A DNA stretch of 64,000 nucleotides from Halovivax gelatinilyticus (GTDB lineage: Archaea > Halobacteriota > Halobacteria > Halobacteriales > Natrialbaceae), in NCBI RefSeq assembly GCF_024300625.1, contig NZ_CP101322.1, positions 1,997,992 through 2,061,991 on the forward strand, given 5' to 3'. Each line of letters starts with the position of its first letter. Position 1 is the stretch's first letter. Both the position numbers and the translations under genes were made by a program. This document shows, piece by piece, positions 26,155-34,054 of the stretch. The notes below the pieces were generated by a model. It made no database searches, was not told the origin of the DNA, and was given only the letters and a program-made list of their open reading frames with translations.

Positions 26155-26261
26155 ATTCGACAGTGAGGGAAAGCGTCGTTCGACCGTGACGCGAGGTCGT
26201 TATTCGACCGTGACGAAACGCCGCCGTTCGGCCGTTCCGAAGAGTCGTCGTTCGGCAATAT
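26155..26261. repeat. 24-bp tandem repeat upstream of HTH gene
   Basis: Units begin ttcga/ttcgg at 26156 (23 bp), 26179, 26203, 26227 and a partial one at 26251. Units two and three share ttcgaccgtgacg exactly. No unique spacers lie between copies, so it is not a CRISPR array. It lies between the HTH promoter and the IclR gene 3' end. Confidence 0.7.
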
Positions 26262-26451
26262 GGATCGTCTGTATTTTTTCGAGGCGATCGCTCCGACTCT
26301 CCTGGGCACCGCGCCGGGTGGTAGCTCGACGACGATCCTTCCATTACAGGCGTATGTTTGTAATGACTGTCTCGGCCACCGCTACGATTGCGTTCCTCAG
26401 TACGGAACATGCGCCGATCCAATTCAGCGGTCGGTCGCGGCCAGCGCCGGT
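26262..26451. other. AT-richer spacer after tandem array, no gene seen
   Basis: Between the tandem array and the IclR stop. Lower GC than the surroundings with runs such as attttttc. No coding frame or RNA gene recognised. Confidence 0.3.
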
Positions 26452-27216
26452 TCAGGCGTAGGTCACGTTGATCTCGATCACGTTCGCCGCCTGGGTGACG
26501 AGTTCGGGGATCTCCGTCTTGAAGCGCTCGCCCGTGATGCGGGTCGTCGGGCCGGCGACGCTGATCGCGCCCAGGACGCGGTCGTCCGTACTGAGGATCG
26601 GTGCGGCCACGCACTGCAGCCCCTCGACGCGCTCCTGGCCGCAGTAGGCGATTCCTCGCTCGCGGATGGCGGCGAGTTCGTCGAAGAGGCGGTCCCGATC
26701 GGTAATGGTGTGTTTCGTCTCGCGCGGGAGGCCGTGTCTGTCGAGGATCTCGTGGACCCGCTCGTCGGGGAGGTGCGCCAGAATCGACTTGCCGAGCGCC
26801 GTGTTGTGGAGGTACCGACGCTTGCCAGTGTGCGTATCGAGCGTGACCGCGTTCTCGCCGTGGGCCCGAAAGAGGTAGACGCCCCGACCGTGTTCTTCGA
26901 CCATCAGGTTGGCCACCTCGCCGGTTTCGTCGGCCAGATTCGTGACCTCCGGGCGGGCGATTTCGTAGATCTTTCGCTGGGTTCGTGCGTACTCGCCGAT
27001 CTCGAAGAAGCCGAGGCCGAGATCGTACCCGTCGCCGGTTTTGACCACGTAGTGGTGGGCGCGAAGCGTCGTGAGGTGGTCGTGAACCGTACTCTTCGAC
27101 ATCCCGAGCTCGTCGGCCAGTTCGGTCACTCCCGCGCCCTCCAGTCGCCGCAACGCATCGACGACGGCGAACGCGTTCTCGACCGTTTTCAGCGGTGCGG
27201 TGGACGTCTGTGCCAT
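26452..27216 (-). CDS. IclR family transcriptional regulator
   Basis: 254 residues from ATG 27216. The winged HTH (VTELADELGMSKSTVHDHLTTL, ~25-60) is followed by the IclR effector-binding domain (NTALGKSILAHLPDERV, then AAPILSTDDRVLGAISVAGP). IclR proteins commonly control catabolic operons in response to small acids. It is divergent from the flavoprotein-aminotransferase-dehydrogenase set and is the likely regulator. Upstream Met codons to 27243 exist, but a TATA-like acatatggg near 27240 favours 27216. Confidence 0.9.
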   Translation of the reverse strand: MAQTSTAPLKTVENAFAVVDALRRLEGAGVTELADELGMSKSTVHDHLTTLRAHHYVVKTGDGYDLGLGFFEIGEYARTQRKIYEIARPEVTNLADETGEVANLMVEEHGRGVYLFRAHGENAVTLDTHTGKRRYLHNTALGKSILAHLPDERVHEILDRHGLPRETKHTITDRDRLFDELAAIRERGIAYCGQERVEGLQCVAAPILSTDDRVLGAISVAGPTTRITGERFKTEIPELVTQAANVIEINVTYA

Positions 27217-27460
27217 GCGTCTGCGTATGACGTACGGACCCATATGTGTTCCGCCCTCGGGAACTATTGTTCGGCAAGAACTGACGGATGGCGAACGTAT
27301 CGGGCGTCACCCATCGACGCCGTCTGTCGATTTGGCCCGGGACGTTTCGTTCATCGAAATCGATCGATAGTTCCGCGAACGAGTCCGTGGGATTTCGCGA
27401 CGGGCGTTCTGCACTCCGGAACGCGCTCCTGGCTATGGTGTCGATTTCGCCGTCACCAGT

Positions 27461-27470
27461 CTATTTGTAG
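27461..27470 (+). promoter_or_regulatory. TATA-like box of the flavoprotein gene
   Basis: ctatttgtag is centred about 26 nt before the ATG at 27491, within the 270-bp divergent region shared with the IclR gene. Confidence 0.45.
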
Positions 27471-27490
27471 TCTCCGTCGAATGGGTCTCT

Positions 27491-28642
27491 ATGCACGCTG
27501 TGGTTGTCGGCGGAGGCATCATCGGCCTGGCGAGCGCGTACTACCTGCGCCAGCGGGACGTGGAGGTGACGGTCGTCGAGAAGTCTTCGATCGGCGGGGG
27601 CAGCACTGACCGGGCGAACGGCGGGATCAGAGCGCACTTTTCCTCGCCGGTGAGTTCACAGCTCTCACAGACGAGCATCGAGGTCTGGGAGTCGTTCGAC
27701 GAGGAGTTCGACACGGATCTGGCGTATCGACGACCCGGCTACCTCTTTCTCGCCCGCACGGCGGAGACGGCCGAGCGCTTTCGCGAGAACGTCCGCACGC
27801 AGGAGACACTCGGCGTCGAGAGCGAGTTCGTCACGCCAGAGCGCGCGAGCGAGCTCTGTCCGGCGCTCGACGCCGACGCGTTCGTCGGCGGCGCGTACTC
27901 GCCGAACGACGGGTTCGCCGATCCGCACCTCGGTCTGCAGGGCTTTTCCGTCGCCGCATCCGAGGCCGGCGCGACGATCCGAACCGGCGTCGAGGTGACC
28001 GGTATCGAGCTGGCCGACGGCCACGTCTCGGGCGTCGCGACGACCGAGGGGCCGATCGACGCCGACTTCGTCGTCAACGCCGCCGGGCCGTGGGCGGCTC
28101 GCATCGCAGGCTTCGTCGACCTCGACCTTCCCGTCTCGCCGCGTCGCCGAAAGCTCGTCATCGTCGACCCCGAGGAGCCGGTTCCCGAGGACGTCCCGTT
28201 CACGATCGACGCCGACGCGAGCGTCCACTTCCGGCCGGAACGAAACGGGAACGTCGTCGCTGGCGGCCACTTCGCCGACGCCGATCCGGAGATGGATCCG
28301 GACGACTTCGCCGAACGCGTCTCGCTCGAGTGGTCAGCGCGGGTCGTCGAGCAGGCCGCCCAGTGCGCCGGCTACTTCGGCCCGAAATCGGAGATCAGGC
28401 GAGCGTGGGCGGGCCTGTACGCGGTCACGCCCGACCACCACCCGATCATCGAGGAGACCGTTCCCGGCTTCGTCAACGCCGTCGGTTTCTCCGGCCACGG
28501 ATTCATGCAGGCGCCCGCGACGGGTCAGCTGGTCGCCGAACTCGTCGCCGACGGTGCGGCCTCGTCGATCGACATCTCGATGCTGAGCGCAGACCGGTTC
28601 GAGGGCGGGAGTCCACTCTCCGAGGGGACGGTCATCGATTGA
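27491..28642 (+). CDS. DAO-family FAD-dependent oxidoreductase (sarcosine/proline dehydrogenase-like)
   Basis: 383 residues. GGGIIGLASAYYL dinucleotide fold at 8-20, then the GSTDRANGGIRAHFSS segment, which resembles the GST-R-GIR-F segment of archaeal L-proline dehydrogenase beta subunits and sarcosine-oxidase-like proteins. C-terminal half has AGLYAVTPDHHPIIEETVPGF and GFSGHGFMQAPATGQ, closing the FAD site. It probably oxidises an imino or N-methyl amino acid. A downstream P5C/semialdehyde dehydrogenase supports proline, but sarcosine or dimethylglycine are alternatives. Confidence 0.85.
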   Translation: MHAVVVGGGIIGLASAYYLRQRDVEVTVVEKSSIGGGSTDRANGGIRAHFSSPVSSQLSQTSIEVWESFDEEFDTDLAYRRPGYLFLARTAETAERFRENVRTQETLGVESEFVTPERASELCPALDADAFVGGAYSPNDGFADPHLGLQGFSVAASEAGATIRTGVEVTGIELADGHVSGVATTEGPIDADFVVNAAGPWAARIAGFVDLDLPVSPRRRKLVIVDPEEPVPEDVPFTIDADASVHFRPERNGNVVAGGHFADADPEMDPDDFAERVSLEWSARVVEQAAQCAGYFGPKSEIRRAWAGLYAVTPDHHPIIEETVPGFVNAVGFSGHGFMQAPATGQLVAELVADGAASSIDISMLSADRFEGGSPLSEGTVID

Positions 28643-28684
28643 CGGGAACCGGACGTGGTGTCGGGACTCGCTGGAACGGATGGC

Positions 28685-28693
28685 TTTTTATAA
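28685..28693 (+). promoter_or_regulatory. TATA-like box of the aminotransferase gene
   Basis: tttttataa lies about 26 nt before the ATG at 28715, pointing to a separate leaderless transcript rather than readthrough from the flavoprotein gene. Confidence 0.5.
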
Positions 28694-28714
28694 CTCCTGT
28701 TAGAGGTACCGAGC

Positions 28715-29875
28715 ATGGATTTACACAGCCCGGCCCCGCGGATGGACACCGTCCCGTTTTCCGGAATTCGCGAGATCTTCGAAGAGTGCGACCGACTCGA
28801 AGCCGACGGCGTGGACGTCGTCCACCTGGAAATCGGCCGACCGGATTTCGACACGCCGGAGCCGATCAAGCGCGCGGCGACGGAGGCGCTCGAGGCGGGC
28901 CACGTCCACTACACGTCGAACTACGGCATTGTACCCCTGCGAGAGACGATCGCCGAGAAGTTCGCGACCGAAAACGACGTCTCCTACGATCCGAACGGCG
29001 AGATCGTCGTGACGGCGGGGGCGACCGAGGCGATCTTCGTCTCGATCCTCGCGCTCGTCGACGACGGAGACGAGGTACTGCTGCCCGACCCGGCCTGGAC
29101 GTACGCGGCGCACGTCGAACTCGCCGGCGGGACGCCGGTCGCCTACGACCTCGATCCCGACGACGAATTCCAGCCGGACGTCGACGCGCTCGCCGACGCG
29201 GTGACCGATCGGACGAAACTCCTGATCGTCAACAGTCCGCAGAACCCGACGGGATCGGTCTTACGCCGCGAGCGGGCCGAGGCGATCCGCGACGTCGCCG
29301 TCGAGCACGATCTGCTCGTGCTCTCCGACGAGATCTACGAGCACATCACCTACGACGGGGCCGTCCACCACAGCCTGGCCGCCATGGACGACATGCACGA
29401 GCGGACGATTACGGTCAACGGCGCCTCGAAAGCCTACTCGATGACCGGCTGGCGGCTCGGCTACCTGGGCGCGCCGACCGAACTGATCGACCCGATCGTT
29501 CGGGCCCGCCAGTACACGACGACGTGTGCCCCCTCGCTCTCGCAGTGGGCGGCCGTTCGAGCCGTCGGGAGCGATCTCCACGAGCCGATGGTCGAGGCCT
29601 TCGCCGACCGGCGCGATCGGGTCTCGGCGCGGATCGACGCGATCCCCGGTATGACGTGTCCTGAACCCGCCGGCGCGTTCTACGCGTTCCCGACGATCCC
29701 CGACGGCTTCGACGACGAGGTCGACTTCGCCCGGTCGCTCCTGGCCGAAGCCGGCGTCGCCACCGTTCCCGGAACGGTCTTCGGCGAGGTCGGCGAGGGG
29801 CGGATCCGGATCGCCTACTCGAACTCGCTGGATCGGATCGACGAGGCGTTCGACCGACTCGAAGACTGGCTGTAA
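28715..29875 (+). CDS. PLP-dependent class I/II aminotransferase
   Basis: 386 residues of fold type I. EIGRPDFDTPEPIKRA, VTAGATEAIFVSILALV, LLIVNSPQNPTGSVL, DEIYEHITYDG, and the Schiff-base Lys in NGASKAYSMTGWRLGY. Transfers an amino group between an amino acid and an oxoacid, aspartate/alanine-aminotransferase-like. Lies between an oxidase and a semialdehyde dehydrogenase, so it may remove nitrogen from the same substrate class. Confidence 0.92.
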   Translation: MDLHSPAPRMDTVPFSGIREIFEECDRLEADGVDVVHLEIGRPDFDTPEPIKRAATEALEAGHVHYTSNYGIVPLRETIAEKFATENDVSYDPNGEIVVTAGATEAIFVSILALVDDGDEVLLPDPAWTYAAHVELAGGTPVAYDLDPDDEFQPDVDALADAVTDRTKLLIVNSPQNPTGSVLRRERAEAIRDVAVEHDLLVLSDEIYEHITYDGAVHHSLAAMDDMHERTITVNGASKAYSMTGWRLGYLGAPTELIDPIVRARQYTTTCAPSLSQWAAVRAVGSDLHEPMVEAFADRRDRVSARIDAIPGMTCPEPAGAFYAFPTIPDGFDDEVDFARSLLAEAGVATVPGTVFGEVGEGRIRIAYSNSLDRIDEAFDRLEDWL

Positions 29876-29978
29876 CGCCGGCGATATCGGTGAACCGATC
29901 CGACGCGACCCGGTTCAGGCCGGATCGCTTCGGTTGCCAGGGATACGCGACCCCGTCCATATTTCGGACGATCCCAAT

Positions 29979-29986
29979 CTATAATG
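29979..29986 (+). promoter_or_regulatory. TATA-like box of the semialdehyde dehydrogenase gene
   Basis: ctataatg centred 28 nt before the GTG at 30010, supporting that GTG as a leaderless start. Confidence 0.5.
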
Positions 29987-30009
29987 CCTCTCCTGACCTC
30001 ATCTAGCCT

Positions 30010-31593
30010 GTGCAATCTAGAGAGTACGATAACGAACTGACGTATCTCACACACGACCAGGCGGACTCAGTAGCGGCGTTCCACCGGGCCTACGAGGACG
30101 CCGTCGAGTCGGTCCGTGCCGACCTCGGACAGTCTCACCCGCTTTTGATCGACGGTGAGGACGCCGAAACCGACGACAGCTTCACCGTCTACAACCCCGG
30201 CGACCGGACCGTAGAAATCGGCGAGTTCGCCGCGGGGGGCGAGGCGGACGTCGACGCCGCGGTGAGCGCCGCGACGGCGGCGTCTTCGTCGTGGGAGGCC
30301 ACCGACGTGGACGCGCGCGTCGAGATCTTCCAGGACGCGGCGGAGATCATGCGCGACCGGAAGTTCGAACTCGCGGCGGCGCTCTCGCTGGAGAACGGCA
30401 AGAACCGGACCGAGGCGATGGCCGACGTCGACGAAGCGATCGACTTCCTCGATTTCTACGCGGGTGAGTTAGAGCGGGCGGGCGGCTACGAGTTCGACAC
30501 CGGCGAACCGACGCCCGGCCAGCACACGACGAACCTCCTGCGTCCCTACGGCGTCTTCGGCGTCATCTCCCCCTTTAACTTCCCGATGGCGCTGTTCGTC
30601 GGCATGGCAAGCGGCGCGATGATCGCGGGCAACACGGTCGTCGCGAAGCCCGCGAGCACCACGCCGCTTACGGCCCACCTGTTCGTCGACGTTCTCCACG
30701 AGGCCGGCCTTCCCGACGGCGTCATCAACCTCGTCACGGGCGGCGGCAGCGACGTCGGCCAACCGCTCGTCGAACACGAGGACGTACACGGTGTCGCCTT
30801 CACCGGCTCGCGGAACGTCGGCACGCGCATTCAGGAAACCTTCATGGAACTGGGTAAGCGCGGACCCGTCATCGCCGAGCTCGGCGGCAAGAACCCGGTC
30901 ATCGTCAGCGACACGGCGGACGTCGACGACGCCGTTTCGGGCGTCAAAAACGGCGCCTTCTCCTTTAGCGGCCAGAAGTGTTCGGCGACCTCGCGCGTCT
31001 ACGTCCACGAGGACGTCATCGACGAGTTCACCGACAAACTCGTCGCCCAGACCGAGGAACTCACCATCGGGCAGGCGACCGAGCGCGAGACGTTCGTCTC
31101 GCCGCTGATCGACGACAGCGCGCTAGAGTACTACCAGGAGATCACCGAGCAGGCCCGCGAGGACGGCACCGTTCTCACCGGCGGGAACGTCGTCACGGAC
31201 GGCGAGTACGCCGACGGCCGGTTCGTCGAACCGACGGTGGTCACCGACATCCCTCACGAGCACGACCTCGCTCGCGAGGAACACTTCCTGCCGTTCGTGA
31301 CGATTCACCCGATTTCCGACCTGGAGGAGGGCATCGAGAAGTCCAACGACAGCGAGTACGGTCTCTGTGCGGGACTGTTCTCACAGGACGACGAGGAGAT
31401 CGACCGCTGGTTCGACGAGGTCGAATCCGGCATGACCTACGTCAACCGCACCCAGAGCGCGACGACCGGGGCGCTCGTCCAGGCCCAGCCCTTCGGCGGC
31501 TGGAAGTTCTCCGGCACTACCGGGAAGTTCGCCGGCGGCTACTGGTACCTCCAGCAGTTCATGCGCGAGCAGAGCCGGACGCGCGTCGAATAA
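30010..31593 (+). CDS. Aldehyde dehydrogenase, probable L-glutamate gamma-semialdehyde (P5C) dehydrogenase
   Basis: 527 residues, ALDH superfamily. VFGVISPFNFPMALFVG, GNTVVAKPASTTPLTAH, GFTGSRNVG-like VAFTGSRNVGTRI, catalytic Glu in IAELGGKNPVIV and catalytic Cys in SFSGQKCSATSRVYV. The long N-terminus with a distinct region before the NAD fold and SFSGQKCSA are usual in RocA/PutA-type P5C dehydrogenases, giving glutamate. With the DAO-family oxidase upstream this makes a plausible proline-to-glutamate route. The GTG start is supported by a TATA-like box. Confidence 0.87.
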   Translation: MQSREYDNELTYLTHDQADSVAAFHRAYEDAVESVRADLGQSHPLLIDGEDAETDDSFTVYNPGDRTVEIGEFAAGGEADVDAAVSAATAASSSWEATDVDARVEIFQDAAEIMRDRKFELAAALSLENGKNRTEAMADVDEAIDFLDFYAGELERAGGYEFDTGEPTPGQHTTNLLRPYGVFGVISPFNFPMALFVGMASGAMIAGNTVVAKPASTTPLTAHLFVDVLHEAGLPDGVINLVTGGGSDVGQPLVEHEDVHGVAFTGSRNVGTRIQETFMELGKRGPVIAELGGKNPVIVSDTADVDDAVSGVKNGAFSFSGQKCSATSRVYVHEDVIDEFTDKLVAQTEELTIGQATERETFVSPLIDDSALEYYQEITEQAREDGTVLTGGNVVTDGEYADGRFVEPTVVTDIPHEHDLAREEHFLPFVTIHPISDLEEGIEKSNDSEYGLCAGLFSQDDEEIDRWFDEVESGMTYVNRTQSATTGALVQAQPFGGWKFSGTTGKFAGGYWYLQQFMREQSRTRVE

Positions 31594-31630
31594 TCGGTCG
31601 CACCGACGCGGTTTCTCCGCCGACGACCGG

Positions 31631-31735
31631 ACCACCCGGAACCGAACCGTCCACAATCGAACCACCCGGAACCGAACCACCCGGAACCGAACCGCCCACA
31701 ATCGAACCACCCGGAACTGAACCGCCCACAACCGA
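31631..31735. repeat. 15-bp minisatellite, seven units
   Basis: Seven exact-period 15-bp units between the dehydrogenase stop and the SDR start. Two types alternate: A (accacccggaaccga) and B (accgcccacaatcga), in the order A B A A B A B with single-base changes. On the plus strand an open frame reads through as Pro/Glu/Thr pentapeptides, but it has no start and precedes the SDR ATG. No spacers, so not CRISPR. Confidence 0.8.
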
Positions 31736-31772
31736 ACCATTATGTGGGTGGCCGGCCCGGTACGAGGTACAC

Positions 31773-32564
31773 ATGAGCTTGCAGCTGTCAGGAAACGTCG
31801 CGCTGGTGACCGCCTCGAGCGACGGACTCGGTAAGGCCTCCGCCGAGGTGTTCGCGAGCGAAGACGCGAACGTCGTGGTCAACGGCCGCGACGAGTCGAA
31901 ACTCGACGAGACCGTCTCGGAACTCGACGAACTCGGCGACGGGCGCATCGTCGGCGTTCAGGGCGACCTGACCGATGCCGCCGACATCGAGGCCCTGGTC
32001 GAGACGACCCTGGACGAGTTCGGGACGATCGATCACCTGGTGACGAGCGCGGGCGGCCCGCCGAGCGGGCCGTTCCTCGAGATGGACGACGAGGATTTCT
32101 ACCACGCGTTCGACCTGCTGGTGATGAGCGTCGTCAGACTGGTCCGCGAGGCCGCGGAGCCGCTTCAGGCCGACGGCGGCGGTACCATCGTGACCATCAC
32201 CTCCCGGAGCGTCAAGGAGGCGATCGATTCACTCGTCCTCTCGAACAGCGTGCGGATGAGCGTCATCGGGCTCGAGAAGACGCTTTCGAGCGAACTGGCG
32301 CCCGACGTGCGCGCGAACGCGGTACTGCCCGGTCCCCACGAGACGACGCGCATCCAGGACCTCGTCGAACAGGCCGTCGACCGCGGCGAGTACGACAGCT
32401 ACGAGGCGGGCCTCGACGCCCGCGGCGAGGGGATCCCGCTCGAACGTATCGGCGAACCGCGCGAACTCGGCGAGGTCGTCGCCTTCTTGAGTTCCCCTCG
32501 GTCGAGCTACCTGAACGGCGTAGCCGTCCCGATCGACGGCGGTGCGGGCGCGTCGAACCTGTAG
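31773..32564 (+). CDS. SDR family protein lacking the Tyr-x-x-x-Lys catalytic pair
   Basis: 263 residues, classical SDR fold. Nucleotide motif VTASSDGLGKASA and VTSAGGPPSGPF are present, and VAVPIDGGAGASN closes the fold. Around the expected catalytic helix the protein reads LSNSVRMSVIGLEKTL, putting Ser and Arg where YxxxK should be. Members of this subgroup are common in archaea and may be atypical oxidoreductases. TATA-like cattatg at 31738-31744 sits right after the minisatellite and ~32 nt from the ATG. A large open frame extends upstream through the repeat but is not the gene. Confidence 0.85.
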   Translation: MSLQLSGNVALVTASSDGLGKASAEVFASEDANVVVNGRDESKLDETVSELDELGDGRIVGVQGDLTDAADIEALVETTLDEFGTIDHLVTSAGGPPSGPFLEMDDEDFYHAFDLLVMSVVRLVREAAEPLQADGGGTIVTITSRSVKEAIDSLVLSNSVRMSVIGLEKTLSSELAPDVRANAVLPGPHETTRIQDLVEQAVDRGEYDSYEAGLDARGEGIPLERIGEPRELGEVVAFLSSPRSSYLNGVAVPIDGGAGASNL

Positions 32565-32651
32565 CGACTGACTATCCTTTCTTTCGATACTCGGTCGCTG
32601 TACCGATCCCAAACTACTATGCGGTAGACGTTCGTCCTCCCCGCTACTGCA

Positions 32652-32996
32652 ATGAAACCGGTACGCTTCGATGACGCAGAGACGTACGAGCCGGAGGACG
32701 GATGGAGACGCGTGTCGCTGGCCGGGAGCGATCAGTTCACCTTCGAGTGGTTCGAGAAGCCGCCGGGCCACTCCTCGCCGATGCACGATCACGAGAACGA
32801 GCAGGTCTGTGTCGTCCTCGAGGGCGAACTCACGGTCCACACCGAGGACGATTCCGTGACGCTCGGTCCGAACGATTCGGTCCACCTCGACGCGTGGGAA
32901 CCCCACCGCGTCGAGAACACCGGCGACGAGCTGGCGGTCGCGATCGACGTCTTCGCACCCGGGCGCGGGTTCGACTTCTGGACCGATCGGGAGTAA
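32652..32996 (+). CDS. Cupin-domain protein
   Basis: 114 residues, one beta-barrel cupin. Motif 1 is PMHDHENEQVCVVLEGE, with His-x-His and Glu as metal ligands, and motif 2 is EPHRVENTGDE, supplying the fourth His. Could be a small metalloenzyme or a ligand-binding protein. First of three cupin genes in the window (also 48487 and 58382). Confidence 0.85.
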   Translation: MKPVRFDDAETYEPEDGWRRVSLAGSDQFTFEWFEKPPGHSSPMHDHENEQVCVVLEGELTVHTEDDSVTLGPNDSVHLDAWEPHRVENTGDELAVAIDVFAPGRGFDFWTDRE

Positions 32997-33033
32997 CTCG
33001 GCGGACGACTCTGACGACGATTCCGACGGCGGT

Positions 33034-33825
33034 TCACCGCACGATTAGCCCGGCGTCTTCGGCCGCCCGCTCGGGCGATCGGTCGTCGTGGACGACGCCC
33101 GAGACGGCGCGCGCCATCGCGCCCGGGTCGTCGTGACCGAAGATCGATCGCCCCATCGAGACGCCGGCCGCGCCGGCGTCGACGGCCGCGCGGGCGTTTT
33201 CGAGCATCGATAGATCGTCCCCGGGTGAGCCGCCGGCCATGATGACCGGCAGGCTCGTCGCCCGCGCGACGGTCCGGTAGCTCTCGGCGTCGCCGCTGAA
33301 GGCCGTCTTGGCCACGTCGGCGCCGACTTCCTCGGCCAGTCGGACGGCGTGTGCGAGGCTCTCCGCGTCGTGTTCGTCGATACCCGGCCCGCGCGCGTAG
33401 GTCATCGCCAGGACGGGCATTCCGAAGCGCTCGGCGTCGTCGGTGATCCGTGCGAGCTGTTCGAGCTGTCGCGGCTCCGAGTCGCTCCCGACGTTCATGT
33501 GAAGCGAGACCGCATCGGCGCCGAGGCGGACGGCCTCCTCGACGGTTCCGGTGAGTCGCTTGTCGTTCGCGTCGGGGCCGAGCGTCGTCGAGGCGTTCAG
33601 GTGGACGACGTAGCCGGCGTCGTTCTTGTTCGGGTGGACGCGGTCGGCGAGGCCCTTTTGCGTGAGCACGCTGTCGGCTCCCGCGCGCGTGACGGCGTCG
33701 ATCGTCTCTTCGATCCGGCGAAGTCCCGAAACCGGGCCGATCGTGATGCCGTGATCCATGGGGACGTTCAGAATTCGCCCATCCGTTCCGATCCGTTCGA
33801 GCCGGGCGCGTTTTCCTGTGGTCAT
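33034..33825 (-). CDS. DhnA/FBA class I aldolase-family, probable 2-amino-3,7-dideoxy-threo-hept-6-ulosonate synthase
   Basis: 263 residues, TIM barrel of the DhnA family. ILNVPMDHGITIGPVSGL, SLHMNVGSDSE, then MTYARGPGI, the Schiff-base Lys in DVAKTAFSGDAESY, and VIMAGGSPGDD. These match archaeal ADH synthase, which starts the DKFP route to dehydroquinate in place of DAHP synthase. Fructose-bisphosphate aldolase class I is the main alternative. Convergent with the cupin gene and divergent from hyuA1; no aromatic pathway gene next to it. Confidence 0.8.
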   Translation of the reverse strand: MTTGKRARLERIGTDGRILNVPMDHGITIGPVSGLRRIEETIDAVTRAGADSVLTQKGLADRVHPNKNDAGYVVHLNASTTLGPDANDKRLTGTVEEAVRLGADAVSLHMNVGSDSEPRQLEQLARITDDAERFGMPVLAMTYARGPGIDEHDAESLAHAVRLAEEVGADVAKTAFSGDAESYRTVARATSLPVIMAGGSPGDDLSMLENARAAVDAGAAGVSMGRSIFGHDDPGAMARAVSGVVHDDRSPERAAEDAGLIVR

Positions 33826-34054
33826 ATGGTCTCAACCGGGCGTCGTCGACTAAGGGTTTCTGATTCGTCCCAGATTGGCCGGGAGTTCGGACGTCTCACG
33901 CGCTCGTATTTCCCTTCCGTGGCGGATTGGACGGCGGTGGGCCGTTCGTCCGCCGCCGTTCGGTTCGGCCCTCCTCGTCGGTCCTGGTTGTGACACTTGT
34001 GGCCATGTCAAGCGTTCACGAATCATTAAGGTGGTCGCCGCGAATGGTCTCTCC

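Noticed and set aside
30978-32564. 528-residue plus frame with Pro/Glu/Thr pentapeptides fused to the SDR
   Set aside because: The repeat part comes from the non-coding minisatellite and antisense-frame reading of the dehydrogenase; the SDR starts at 31773 with its own TATA-like box.
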